Origin: Ilyobacter_A sp963675185
GTDB lineage: Bacteria > Fusobacteriota > Fusobacteriia > Fusobacteriales > Fusobacteriaceae
Assembly (NCBI GenBank): GCA_963675185.2
Contig: CAXXOH010000002.1
Span: 62,001-126,000, forward strand
Direction: 5' to 3'
DNA: 64,000 bases
Position 1 is the first letter of the stretch; each line of letters opens with the position of its first letter. The position numbers were made by a program, and so were the translations under genes. Shown in pieces: positions 44,441-53,140 of this stretch. Under the pieces are notes generated by a model. The model was not told the origin of the DNA and did not search any database. It saw only the letters and a program-made list of their open reading frames with translations.

Positions 44441-45085
44441 ATGAAAAAAAGATATTTGTATTTTATATTTGTAGTGGCAGCGGTAATAGGGAGCCTACCT
44501 ATATTCAGGTTTGTCATAGACAAAGGATTGATATCACCGGCGAATTATTTCCCAAAAAAAAGAATGGCGAAAGTGTTTGCCGGCGGATTTGAAAATGCTG
44601 GGGTTGTAGAGATTGTAGATCGATTTTCAGGAAAGTTAGTATATGTAAAGCAGATTGATACCGGAGCAAATGTGTTTATGGTGTACGAAGTTACAGACGA
44701 GCACATCATGTTGGTCTCGTCAAAGGAATACCAGTATGGAGTGGACTATGAGGAAGCTTTAAATGGCGACTCAAGCGTAGAAAGGGTAGTGTTAAAAGCA
44801 CCGGTAAAGAGCGGGACTAAATGGAGTGACGGTGAAGGTGTATATGAGATAAAAAGTGTAGATGCAGACGTAAAGACCCCTTACGAGGATTTCAAGTGTG
44901 TAGAGGTGCTTTACAGCAGAAACGGATTTCAAATTACGAGGTACTACGCTAAGGGGGTGGGGCTGGTTATGGAGGATTCCCCTTATGGCTTCAAAATGCT
45001 TGTAGGAATAAGTGATGACGTTGTGGAGGTAGGAGATGAAAACGATTTGAGAAGGCGTTATCTGGGAGAAGAAATTCCGGATTAG
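44441..45085 (+). CDS. Exported or membrane-anchored protein of unknown function
   Basis: The 214-residue protein starts with KKR and a hydrophobic helix (YLYFIFVVAAVIGSLPIF), then a beta-rich region outside the membrane (FAGGFENAGVVEIVDRFSGK, APVKSGTKWSDGEGVYEI, FQITRYYAKGVGLVMED). The late part resembles domains in envelope proteins that compare a force or ligand value, but I cannot name the family. ATG 44441 follows GAGGTGATGTTG. The next gene starts about 40 bases later on the same strand. Confidence 0.65.
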   Translation: MKKRYLYFIFVVAAVIGSLPIFRFVIDKGLISPANYFPKKRMAKVFAGGFENAGVVEIVDRFSGKLVYVKQIDTGANVFMVYEVTDEHIMLVSSKEYQYGVDYEEALNGDSSVERVVLKAPVKSGTKWSDGEGVYEIKSVDADVKTPYEDFKCVEVLYSRNGFQITRYYAKGVGLVMEDSPYGFKMLVGISDDVVEVGDENDLRRRYLGEEIPD

Positions 45086-45125
45086 AATTAGCTTAGGAAA
45101 AGGTATATAAACTGGAGTGAAGGAG

Positions 45126-45551
45126 ATGGGGGCATTGAATATATTAAATGCTTTATTTTCGGCAGGGGCATTTGGTGGAATGTTAAACGGTGTAGTAGTA
45201 TGGCTTTTCGGTTTTATTGGGGTAAACCGAATTTTTGGGGAGGATATAGCCCCTGCTTTTACCACCGAGTATTTATACCCAAGGATAGTCTGGGGCGGGA
45301 TATGGGGAATAGTTCTTTTGCTGCCATTCTATCAAAACAAGGTTTTTTTAAGAGGGCTAATCCTAAGCCTGGGTCCTACATTGGTTCAGCTTTTCATTGC
45401 TTTTCCATTAAAAGCAGGAAAAGGCATAATGGGACTAGAGCTTGGAAAATTTATCCCCATAATGGTCGTGGTATTTAATGCAGTTTGGGGTATAGGAGCC
45501 ACTTGGTGGTACCTTATGAGTGTAGGAAGAAAGAAAAGGGGGATATATTGA
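45126..45551 (+). CDS. Small integral membrane protein, unknown family
   Basis: The protein has 141 residues and four predicted membrane helices (about 5-28, 50-70, 80-95, 108-130), beginning MGALNILNALFSAGAFGGML. No enzyme motif is visible. ATG 45126 has GGAG 9 bases upstream; GTG 45117 is less likely. It is probably co-transcribed with the 44441 gene. Confidence 0.7.
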   Translation: MGALNILNALFSAGAFGGMLNGVVVWLFGFIGVNRIFGEDIAPAFTTEYLYPRIVWGGIWGIVLLLPFYQNKVFLRGLILSLGPTLVQLFIAFPLKAGKGIMGLELGKFIPIMVVVFNAVWGIGATWWYLMSVGRKKRGIY

Positions 45552-45788
45552 TAAAAATTTTTATTGTTTATACTACAGAAAAAATAAAAAATTAAAGGAT
45601 TTTGGGAAATAAAGCTAAAATCTATAATCATCGATATAAATGTTAGCTCAAAATTAACTTTAGCTATATTAAAAGTTTTCATAATAATGACTTGCATTAG
45701 TTATATTATACTTTTAAATTTTATGTGTGATGATTTCTGCCTATAATTATAATTTAAGCATATAAAAGAAGTGGGGTGAGCTTTTCTT

Positions 45789-46220
45789 ATGGAAAATATT
45801 CAGCGTGATAATTTGATGGAAATTAATTACCACAATATTATAGAGAAGTTGAGACTGGAAGTCGAGAGATACAGAGAAGCTCTATATATAAGTAAAAAAA
45901 AATTTGAAGTGGGGGAAAACATCAAGAAAAACCGAATAGTAAGTCCTGGCAATGCGTTAGAAGAGATCTATTCAAATTTTTGGGAAGACGCAGAAAAAGA
46001 AACTGCAGGGAAAGATGGGAACCAGGTAGCAGATTTTGAAAAATACAGTGAAGATCATGTAAAACATTACTTATACAATATAGACAAAAGTAAAATAGAG
46101 ATTATGGACAGGTACTTGGATTTTTTGGAAAAAATAATAGCTACAGGGAATTACAGCTATGTGGAAAAGTGGTTTAAAAAATACAGAGAGTTCCTGTACC
46201 ATGATTGGATTATGCATTAA
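45789..46220 (+). CDS. Soluble helical protein of unknown function
   Basis: The 143-residue, strongly charged and helical protein starts MENIQRDNLMEINYHNIIEK. Its central region reads SKIEIMDRYLDFLEKIIATG and the C-terminus is rich in aromatic residues (WFKKYREFLYHDWIMH). There is no signal peptide and no known motif. ATG 45789 follows GTGGGGTGAGC. Its own terminator (46219) has been split by IS4 copy 2, which may extend its transcript. Confidence 0.6.
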   Translation: MENIQRDNLMEINYHNIIEKLRLEVERYREALYISKKKFEVGENIKKNRIVSPGNALEEIYSNFWEDAEKETAGKDGNQVADFEKYSEDHVKHYLYNIDKSKIEIMDRYLDFLEKIIATGNYSYVEKWFKKYREFLYHDWIMH

Positions 46221-46237
46221 AAAGCAGCTTACTTCGC
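46219..46237 (+). terminator. Left half of a Rho-independent terminator split by IS4 copy 2
   Basis: Left of IS4 is AAAAAGCAG (46219-46227) with loop CTTACTTCG; right of it CTGCTTTTT (47794-47802) completes a 9-bp stem. Removing the element restores the terminator of the 45789 gene, beginning at its stop codon. Confidence 0.85.
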
Positions 46238-46387
46238 CATACCTATCAAGCTAAGAAATTTTAGGAACCTAACTTTTATATAGTTAGGTTCCTATTTTAA
46301 TTTTAAAGCTAAATTTTCAAACTACAAAAAACCACTTGCAAAAATGGCTAAAAAAGTTTATTCTATTATCAGTGGTGTTCTCGGTGA

Positions 46388-47701
46388 TTATTTGCTGGGA
46401 ACTTTTTTTATTTTAGAATTAATAATTTTTTTTAATTTTGAAGTCAAGCGCATGAAACGCTTTTTAGATTTCAAAGTTTCCATGAAATCAGTCAAAACCC
46501 CCAACGAGCTTTTTATTACTCGCCTTATACTCATTTCTTTTGAGTATCCTCCATTGATACCCTTTGTAATCTCCATTAAAAGAAGCATTCTAATTAAAGT
46601 GGCATATATGTGAGTCTCTATTCTTTCTACTTTCAAGTCTTTTAGTTTATCTAGTTTAAAATCAGACTTAAAAATTTTAAACAGCAATTCAATTTGCCAT
46701 CTCAATTTATATATTTCGATGATTTCAGAAGGATTGAATCCCCAAAGATTAGTAATATATCCAGTAATTTCAGCAGAACTTCTTGCGTGCTTTGCGCAGT
46801 GCTCATTCCTTCTTTCTCTTTCTTCTATCTTTTGTACTTTTTTATTAGAAGTCTCTTTGTCCAATTTAGTTAGGATTACCCTAAAAGGCCTCTTGTCGTC
46901 ATGGCTTCCGACTAGAAATTCATATTCTTGAGTCTCTCCTGCTTTTAGTTCTTTTCCCAACTCTCCAGCATTTGTTACCAAATACTTCGTCTTTTTTAGT
47001 AGTTTTCCCTTTGGTGAGTACTGAGGATTAGGGTTTAAAGCAAATAACCTTGTTCCGGCTTTCAAACGAGAAACAAAAGAGCTGTTTCTGCTTTCAATCT
47101 CATTGAAGTCATCAAATTTAAAGTACCCTAAATCTTTTAAAACTAAGGAATCTGTAACTAATTTATCGTAGACATATTTAGAAAAATTTTGCTCATTTTT
47201 AGTTCCCGTAGATAAAACAGTGTTCTTAAAAGAATAATCAAATAATTCAAGGAGAAGATTTATTTTTAAAACAGCAGGATTAGATTTGTTTGCACCTTTA
47301 TACTTATTTTTTAATTTATTTGGCAATTTTATTTCAATAGAGTCCATTAAAAAGATATTGCTGAAGCCATAATTTTTAAAGGCTTTAGACTTATTGGATA
47401 TTTGTGTTTTACAAAGAGATAAGAAAATATTTTTAAGAAATTCTACAGAAGCCTCGCTAAACCTCTGATCAAGCGCTTGAGGAGAAATATTAATATTCTG
47501 CTTTAATAGAAGTTCAGCGCTTAATTCTTCCAAGGATGAAGTGCATAAATTATTGGAGCTGAAACAAGTTAAAGATATGAAGTTAAGAGGAGAAATTTTG
47601 CCGCTATTCCTAATTTTGAATTTAGAATACCTGGCAATTTGTTCAATATTTTTTTCCGAAAAGTAATTTAAAAATTTTGTTCTGATTTGTCTGTTTCCCA
47701 A
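46388..47701 (-). CDS. IS4-family transposase, intact
   Basis: The 437-residue DDE transposase of the IS231 group has FLMDSIEIKLPNKLK (first Asp) and the YREK signature YKLRWQIELLFKIFKS near residue 330. C-terminal helices with lysine-rich ends follow. The start is probably TTG 47701: AAGGAGG (47716-47710) lies 8 bases upstream, whereas a TTG at 47719 would place the same site inside the gene. The ribosome binding site is inside a hairpin (47709-47744), which would silence translation from read-through transcripts. Confidence 0.9.
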   Translation of the reverse strand: MGNRQIRTKFLNYFSEKNIEQIARYSKFKIRNSGKISPLNFISLTCFSSNNLCTSSLEELSAELLLKQNINISPQALDQRFSEASVEFLKNIFLSLCKTQISNKSKAFKNYGFSNIFLMDSIEIKLPNKLKNKYKGANKSNPAVLKINLLLELFDYSFKNTVLSTGTKNEQNFSKYVYDKLVTDSLVLKDLGYFKFDDFNEIESRNSSFVSRLKAGTRLFALNPNPQYSPKGKLLKKTKYLVTNAGELGKELKAGETQEYEFLVGSHDDKRPFRVILTKLDKETSNKKVQKIEERERRNEHCAKHARSSAEITGYITNLWGFNPSEIIEIYKLRWQIELLFKIFKSDFKLDKLKDLKVERIETHIYATLIRMLLLMEITKGINGGYSKEMSIRRVIKSSLGVLTDFMETLKSKKRFMRLTSKLKKIINSKIKKVPSK

Positions 47702-47708
47702 AAGAAAA

Positions 47709-47744
47709 ACCTCCTTCAAGGACTACTTGAAGGAGGTTTTAGCA
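47709..47744 (-). promoter_or_regulatory. Hairpin sequestering the transposase ribosome binding site
   Basis: On the minus strand AAACCTCCTTCAAG pairs with CTTGAAGGAGGTTT around a 5-base loop, burying AAGGAGG. Transcripts starting outside the IS would carry the whole hairpin; transcripts starting within it would not. This is a known safety device in IS elements. Confidence 0.7.
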
Positions 47745-48000
47745 CAAATTCTATTAAATTCAAAGCTTAGCTTGATAGGTATGGCTTACTTCGCTGCTTT
47801 TTATTTTTATACTGAGTAGAAATGCCAGGATAATGTTTGTTGTAAAAAGGAAATCGTTAAAACTTTAGATATATTTAATTAATCGAATTAAAATTTCAAA
47901 TAGAATATTGAATCGATCTAAAGTCGATAATAAAGAACACAGCACAGAAAATACTACATTATGAAATAGGCAATTTTTATAGAATTAAGGAGGTTATATT

Positions 48001-48918
48001 ATGATAAACCTCGATGATAGGTTAAAAGTTGCAGAAAAACTGACCATGATAGGTTTTTTTGGAAATATCATACTGACAATCTTTAAGCTTATTGCAGGTT
48101 TTACCGGTAGGAGTAGCGCTATGATTGCCGATGGAGTGCACTCCTTTTCTGATTTTGTGACAGATATAATAGTAATCGTGAGTTTTAGAATTTCCGGAAA
48201 GCCGGCCGACGAAAACCACAACTACGGGCATGGAAAATTCGAAACCATAGCAGCCGTTCTTGTAAGCATAGCCCTAGTGTACGCAGGGATATTGATATTG
48301 AAAAGCGGATTTTCAAAAATATTTTTTTTAGCGAGTGGAGGAACTATGCAGGCCCCAAAAATGATAGCCCTGTATGCTGCAGGCGTGTCTATAGTTATGA
48401 AAGAAGCTTTATACAGGGTAACGGTTGTTGAAGGCAGAAGAATAAAAAGTCATGCAGTTATAGCAAATGCATGGCATCACAGGTCGGATGCGCTTTCTTC
48501 AGTGGGCACCTTGATAGGGATAGGAGGGGCCATAGCCCTAGGAGAACGCTGGGTAATACTAGACCCAATAGCTTCCATAGTTGTAAGTGTGTTTATATTA
48601 AAAGCTGCTTTGGATATATTTATGCCTACTTTAAATGAGCTTGTGGAGGGAGCGTTAAGTGAAAACGAAGTGAAGAACATAATAGAGATAATAGTGAATG
48701 AAGAGGGAGTCAAGGACTACCACAGGTTAAAGACTAGAAGAGTAGGAGAAAGGGTGGCTATAGAGTTTCATATTCTTGTAGATAAAAGGCTTACAATAGT
48801 AGAAGCACATAATGTATCGAGAAGCCTAGAAAACAAATTAAAAAAGGAATATGGAGAAATTACTCACATCTCAATACATATAGAACCGTTTATTGAGGCT
48901 GAAAAAAAGGAAAAATGA
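48001..48918 (+). CDS. Cation diffusion facilitator family transporter
   Basis: The 305-residue protein has six membrane helices. The CDF metal site is AMIADGVHSFSDFVTD in helix 2 and the partner site AWHHRSDALSSVGTL in helix 5. HNYGHGKFETIAAVLV lies between helices 2 and 3, and the cytoplasmic domain ends in ITHISIHIEP. The HD-type site suggests Zn, Fe or Mn export against protons. ATG 48001 follows AAGGAGG. Its terminator (50182) is now displaced by IS256 copy b. Confidence 0.93.
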   Translation: MINLDDRLKVAEKLTMIGFFGNIILTIFKLIAGFTGRSSAMIADGVHSFSDFVTDIIVIVSFRISGKPADENHNYGHGKFETIAAVLVSIALVYAGILILKSGFSKIFFLASGGTMQAPKMIALYAAGVSIVMKEALYRVTVVEGRRIKSHAVIANAWHHRSDALSSVGTLIGIGGAIALGERWVILDPIASIVVSVFILKAALDIFMPTLNELVEGALSENEVKNIIEIIVNEEGVKDYHRLKTRRVGERVAIEFHILVDKRLTIVEAHNVSRSLENKLKKEYGEITHISIHIEPFIEAEKKEK

Positions 48919-48937
48919 TTCAAAATACTTAGTAATG

Positions 48938-50172
48938 GAGTCTGTCAAGAAATTGGTGTATCCGTCCAAAATTTTTTCTATGGAATTGGCGAGGGACTAA
49001 ATACGTCCCTCGAAATAGATGCTTAATTGACCTATAATTTTTGCCCATTCCCGAACTCGAATTTTCCATTTCTTAGTAATATCATTCATTGCTAGATAAA
49101 GCATCTTCAACAATGAATCGTCAGATGGGAAAATACTCTTTGACTTTGTTACTTTTCTCAGTTGACGGTTGAAGCTTTCAATTGCATTTGTCGTATAGAT
49201 TAACTTTCGAATTTCTTTAGGATATTTAAACATAACAGCTATCTCGTCCCAATGATCTCGCCATGGCTTTATTGCAATATAGTATTTTTCGCTCCATTTT
49301 GCGTCAAGCTTAGCAAGAGCGTCCAACGCTGCACCTCTGTTCTAGGGAATGTTGCTTCTATAGCTTCCTTGAAACCATTTAGACCATCAATCGATGCGAT
49401 AAGAATATCTTCGACACCTCTATGCTGAAGATCACTTAGAACCTTTAACCAAAATTTGCTTGTTTCATTTTCACCGACCCACATTCCTAGGACTTCTTTC
49501 ATACCATCAAGGTTGATACCAATAATTATGTAAACAGCTTTATTTACGATTTTGCCATCCTGTCTAACTTTGTAATGGATAGCATCCATTACAACATGGG
49601 CGTAAATTCTATCCAAAGGACGTTGTTGCCATTCTTTGATGATCGGCATGATTTTATCAGTGATCTGCGAAATCATGGTCGGTGAAATATCGATGCCATA
49701 AAGATTATTCAGATGGTCCTGAATATCTCTGACAGTCATACCTTTAGCATACATGCTTATTACTTGGTCGTCAATACTAGAAACATCCCGCTGATTTTTC
49801 TTAACGATAATTGGTTCAAACTCCCCGGAACGATCACGTGGAACTTCGATTTCAATTTTGCCGTAGTCGGAGAGAACTTTCTTCGAGCGCTTGCCGTTTC
49901 GCGTATTGTTGGTATCTTTATTTTTATAATCATATTTGCTGTAGCCTAACTCATAATCTAATTCAGCTTCAAGCATTTCTTCGATAAGATCCTTGAATTG
50001 CTCTTTAAGAAGATTCTGAACATCGGAAACATCCTTTAATTTCCCTTCTTGCATAAGTTCACGTACTTTTTGTTTGTCTAATAACCCTTTGAATGACATG
50101 TGAGCGCTACCTCCTTATTGATATTTTATTTTACATCAATTTCGGAGTTTACACCAAATATTTTACACCCTC
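48938..50172 (-). mobile_element. IS256-family element (copy b), internally deleted
   Basis: The ends GAGTCTGTCAAGAAATTGGT (left) and GAGGGTGTAAAATATTTGGT (right, read inward) are imperfect repeats. The target duplication is TAGTAATG (48930-48937 and 50173-50180). At 1235 bp it is shorter than copy a (1376 bp), consistent with an internal deletion. Confidence 0.88.
48997..50099 (-). pseudogene. IS256-family transposase with internal deletion
   Basis: The N-terminal part reads MSFKGLLDKQKVRELMQEGK, VISMYAKGMTVRDIQDHLNN, VVMDAIHYKVR (Asp) and ASIDGLNGFKEAIEATFP (Asp), then EVQR. The expected CIVHQIRN region and about 40 further residues are missing. The other frame continues ALDALAKLDAKWSEKYY, TTNAIESFNRQLRKVTKSK (Glu) and ends at 48997. 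The deletion and frame change lie near 49325-49345. It differs clearly from copy a, so the two are separate IS types. Confidence 0.9.
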
Positions 50173-50181
50173 TAGTAATGT

Positions 50182-50213
50182 AAATTGGGGAGCATTTAGC
50201 CTCTCCAATTTTT
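50182..50213 (+). terminator. Terminator of the CDF gene, displaced by IS256 copy b
   Basis: AAATTGGGGAG (50182-50192) pairs with CTCTCCAATTT (50201-50211) with one G-T pair, then T's. Without IS256 it would lie about 20 bases after the CDF stop. Confidence 0.75.
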
Positions 50214-50355
50214 ATGCACAAAATTCAAAAGCGTAGTTACACAATTAAGAACTCAAAACTTTATAACAATCCAGTTGCGTTTATAGTTGTTTTTATATAT
50301 AATGTTATTTAATATATAAATTTTGAATAAAAGATGGTTGCACACAGGAGGAGAA

Positions 50356-51231
50356 ATGGAACTTTCACTTTTTCAAAAAATTTGGAATCTTGAGTTATAT
50401 AAGAGTGGCGAAAATATAATCAGGCTAAATCAACTACTCATTGCTTTTTTGGTTATATTTATTGGGATATCTGTAAGTCGAAAAATAACCAATCAACTGC
50501 TTAAAAGAATCAGTTTGCTAAACAATATAAATACGCGTACGGGCTATCTTCTAAGAAAAATACTTTTCAATGTAATGACTGTTATAGTCGTGCTCATCGC
50601 TCTCCCAATAGCAGGGATCCCCATTACTATATTTACGGTTATAGGTGGTGCATTTGCAATCGGAATTGGATTTGGCGCACAGAACTTATTCAACAACCTC
50701 ATATCCGGATTTATCATCATAATGGAAAGGCCAATAAGAATAGGTGATATTGTGGAGATGTCTGGCGAGCAGGGGAAAATAGAGGATATTGGAAACAGGT
50801 GTGTCAGAATAAAAAGGGTGGATGGAGTAGATCTTATAGTGCCTAACAGTTTTTTTTTAGAGCAGACAGTTGTAAACTGGACGCTTTCTGATTACAACGT
50901 GAGAGGTAGCGTAAAAGTCGGTGTGGCATACGGTTCTGATACCAAAAAAGTGGAAAGCCTCATATTAAAGGTAGCGCATGAAAATAATAAAGTGAATAAA
51001 ACTCCCAAACCAACTGTACTTTTTGAGGATTTTGGAGACAATTCGCTGGTATTTAACTTGTTGTTTTGGACCAGGGTGCTAAGCCCAATGGAGCTAATGG
51101 AGATAGAGTCGCAGATAAGATATGGAGTAGACACCGAATTCAGAAAGGCAGGAATTGTTATAGCATTCCCGCAACGGGATATACATATTGACAGTTTGAG
51201 TCCCATAGAGGTAAAGATTTCAAAAGAATAG
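50356..51231 (+). CDS. mscS: MscS-family mechanosensitive channel
   Basis: The 291-residue protein has three membrane helices, the glycine- and alanine-rich pore helix TVIGGAFAIGIGFGAQNLFNN, and the beta domain GFIIIMERPIRIGDIVEM. The full vestibule domain follows (VDLIVPNSFFLEQTVVNW, VGVAYGSDTKKVESLIL, AFPQRDIHIDS). This is the canonical MscS length. It opens under membrane tension at hypo-osmotic shock. ATG 50356 follows AGGAGG; the longer frame lacks a ribosome binding site. Confidence 0.95.
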   Translation: MELSLFQKIWNLELYKSGENIIRLNQLLIAFLVIFIGISVSRKITNQLLKRISLLNNINTRTGYLLRKILFNVMTVIVVLIALPIAGIPITIFTVIGGAFAIGIGFGAQNLFNNLISGFIIIMERPIRIGDIVEMSGEQGKIEDIGNRCVRIKRVDGVDLIVPNSFFLEQTVVNWTLSDYNVRGSVKVGVAYGSDTKKVESLILKVAHENNKVNKTPKPTVLFEDFGDNSLVFNLLFWTRVLSPMELMEIESQIRYGVDTEFRKAGIVIAFPQRDIHIDSLSPIEVKISKE

Positions 51232-51240
51232 TGTATAATA

Positions 51241-51274
51241 AAAAAGTGGGAGCTTTCTTAACTCCCATTTTTTT
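51241..51274 (+). terminator. Rho-independent terminator after mscS
   Basis: GTGGGAG and CTCCCAT flank a 9-base loop with A's before and seven T's after; it also fits the converging nucleoside hydrolase gene. Confidence 0.85.
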
Positions 51275-51283
51275 AATTTAAAC

Positions 51284-52174
51284 TTAATGCTCTAAGGGGA
51301 TTTCTACGCCTATCCAAGCCCTGTAAACCTCATTTTCGAAAACTTCACTGTTTTTTATGGTAGGAAAGTTGATATTAGGTAGTTCGCTGAAAAGATTGTT
51401 ATAATCCTCTACGCATAGCAGTCCACAATTAAATTCACTTTTTATAAATAATATCCTTTTAAAGTTATTGCAGAAGAGATCCGGTTGAGAGAAAAATACA
51501 GCTGCCACAACATCCCAGTTGTAAAATCCGTCCATTTCAAAATCCAACTTCATTTTATCAAACCAGTAACTGTTATTTTTGGTAATATATCCGGCTATTG
51601 ATTGTTCTCCTTTAGAAAGTTCTTTGCTGAACTTTTTGTATGTGAAGTATGCTTTAAGGCAAGTATTTCCTGTAATAACAGAAACATTCTTGCAGTTTTT
51701 AAGTACACACAAAGCTGCTTCGGGGTGGCAGGAAAAGTTCAGCTCAGGAAGGAGTTTTCCGTTTATGAGCAGTAGTTCAGTTACGCCCCCCATTAAAACT
51801 ATCTGGCATACTTTTTCAAAAATTGTATTATCTATTCTGTAGGCTCCGTAAAGGTTTGTGAGGGAACCGGTGGCCAGTATTGAGATTTTGTTTTTGTTTG
51901 CATTCACGCTTTCAACTATAAATCTTGCAGCGGGGCTATCCAGGGTAGTTTTGTTCAGGGCACCCTTTAGGACTGGAGTGCTTATACCTAACTCCTTGAC
52001 TATCCTGCAGGTATTTGAGTAGACAATTTCGACATCACTGTTTCCATAGGTAGTGGTGATTCCAGTTATATCGATATCCTTTTTTCCTAGAAGATACAGA
52101 AGTGCTAAACCGTCGTCCACATCGCAACCTTCTACCCCCATTGTATTGTCGCAGTCGAATATCAGCTTTTTCAT
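51284..52174 (-). CDS. Inosine-uridine preferring nucleoside hydrolase family protein
   Basis: The 296-residue protein begins MKKLIFDCDNTMGVEGCDVD, where the DxDxxxxxxxDVDDG cluster binds the catalytic Ca ion. Further family signs are TTTYGNSDVEIVYSNTCRIV, ILATGSLTNLYGAY, IVLMGGV and the late Asp in FYNWDVVAAVFF. It cleaves the N-glycosidic bond of nucleosides to base and ribose. ATG 52174 follows GAGGGGAAG. The short membrane-protein gene lies 13 bases upstream, so the two are probably one transcript. Confidence 0.9.
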   Translation of the reverse strand: MKKLIFDCDNTMGVEGCDVDDGLALLYLLGKKDIDITGITTTYGNSDVEIVYSNTCRIVKELGISTPVLKGALNKTTLDSPAARFIVESVNANKNKISILATGSLTNLYGAYRIDNTIFEKVCQIVLMGGVTELLLINGKLLPELNFSCHPEAALCVLKNCKNVSVITGNTCLKAYFTYKKFSKELSKGEQSIAGYITKNNSYWFDKMKLDFEMDGFYNWDVVAAVFFSQPDLFCNNFKRILFIKSEFNCGLLCVEDYNNLFSELPNINFPTIKNSEVFENEVYRAWIGVEIPLEH

Positions 52175-52187
52175 TAGCTTCCCCTCG

Positions 52188-52487
52188 TCATTTCAAAATT
52201 ATACTCACTATTTTACCAAAGAAATCCTGCCCTAGATACCCTACAAAAAATCCTGCCAACATACCTCCCCAGATATCCTCTATAGTTAAAATCGGCTGTA
52301 GATCACTTGTCTTTCTACAGGAGAAAACTACTATTATAATGCCTAAAATTATTGATAGAGCAGAAGCTGAAATAAACGATAAATTAAACATACTATAAGG
52401 TTCGTGCTCTTTTAAAACTTTAGCCGTAATTCCTAGCATTCCTCCAATAATTGCTCCTATAATGTTGGAGATAAGTGGAGGCCTCAT
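52188..52487 (-). CDS. Small membrane protein
   Basis: The 99-residue protein has three hydrophobic segments (NIIGAIIGGMLGI, ISASALSIILGIIIVVFS, MLAGFFVGYLGQDFFG). The glycine-rich helices suggest tight packing. I do not recognise the family with certainty. The ATG at 52487 has only a weak ribosome binding site. It ends 13 bases before the nucleoside hydrolase. Confidence 0.6.
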   Translation of the reverse strand: MRPPLISNIIGAIIGGMLGITAKVLKEHEPYSMFNLSFISASALSIILGIIIVVFSCRKTSDLQPILTIEDIWGGMLAGFFVGYLGQDFFGKIVSIILK

Positions 52488-52551
52488 TGTAAAGCATACT
52501 TTGAACTGTGAGGTATGTATTTCCTGTTTACACCTGTACCTTAGATGTCCT

Positions 52552-52974
52552 TCAAATTTTATTTCGCTCCCAAATAAACAGCCATTCTGGAACTACAGCT
52601 TCAAATGAGTAGATTGCTTTTTCCCCTGAAAGAACAGAATGTATGCTATCTATTTCTTCATTGAGAATTGCTCCGTTTTGCGGCTGAATTAAATAACTCA
52701 TAGGAATCCCAGTAAGTTGAGTTGTATATCTTCAAGGAGATTTGGAAAATAATTTTGCCAATATATTTAGTGATTTATATTTATCGTAGGATCTTATGTG
52801 GTCGTTTTCGTGAATCCATTGAACTTGATAAGGAAAATAATAACAGTACTCTAAAACCTCTATTGTATCATCGTGGACATTGATTAAAATAGTTGTTAGT
52901 GTAAATGGTGTTCTAGCTACTATAGATGATGGCGTAGATGAAGAACTTTCTATTTTTAGAGCATCGATAGCCAT
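52552..52974 (-). pseudogene. 140-codon gene with in-frame TGA
   Basis: From ATG 52974 the frame reads MAIDALKIESSSSTPSSIVA, YFPYQVQWIHENDHIRSYDK and LNILAKLFSKSP. It then meets TGA (52732-52734) and continues in the same frame with RYTTQLTGIPMSYLIQPQNG, then IDSIHSVLSGEKAIYSFEAV, ending PEWLFIWERNKI and stop at 52552. Both halves look coding. A point nonsense mutation is the simplest reading. Selenocysteine is possible in principle, but no convincing SECIS hairpin follows the TGA. Family not recognised. Confidence 0.55.
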
Positions 52975-53080
52975 TTAGCACATCCTAAAACAATTTTTAA
53001 TAAAGTTTGGTTTTAAACCTTAAGATATTATATAGAAAATTTTTAAGCTTCCTTTATAAAAGTTGATTTATAAAATTAAA

Positions 53081-53101
53081 AAGAGGGAAGACTCCCTCTA
53101 A
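53081..53101 (-). terminator. Terminator of the ADP-ribosylglycohydrolase gene
   Basis: On the minus strand AGAGGGA and TCCCTCT flank four bases and are followed by a T-rich run, about 40 bases after the stop. Confidence 0.8.
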
Positions 53102-53140
53102 AGTAATTCTGTCTGAACTTAAAAAAATTTAAAATGTGGG

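Larger units (their letters stand above)
46238..47783 (-). mobile_element. IS4-family element copy 2 (IS231-like), 1546 bp, intact
   Basis: Both ends read CATACCTATCAAGCTAAG inward. The target duplication is 11 bp, GCTTACTTCGC (46227-46237 and 47784-47794). The transposase gene is complete. The same hairpin as in copy 1 follows the gene (46263-46293). Confidence 0.95.

Noticed and set aside
52732..52734. Selenocysteine codon
   Set aside because: No convincing bacterial SECIS hairpin starts within the first 40 bases after TGA, and no Cys-containing homologue is known to me; kept only as an open question.
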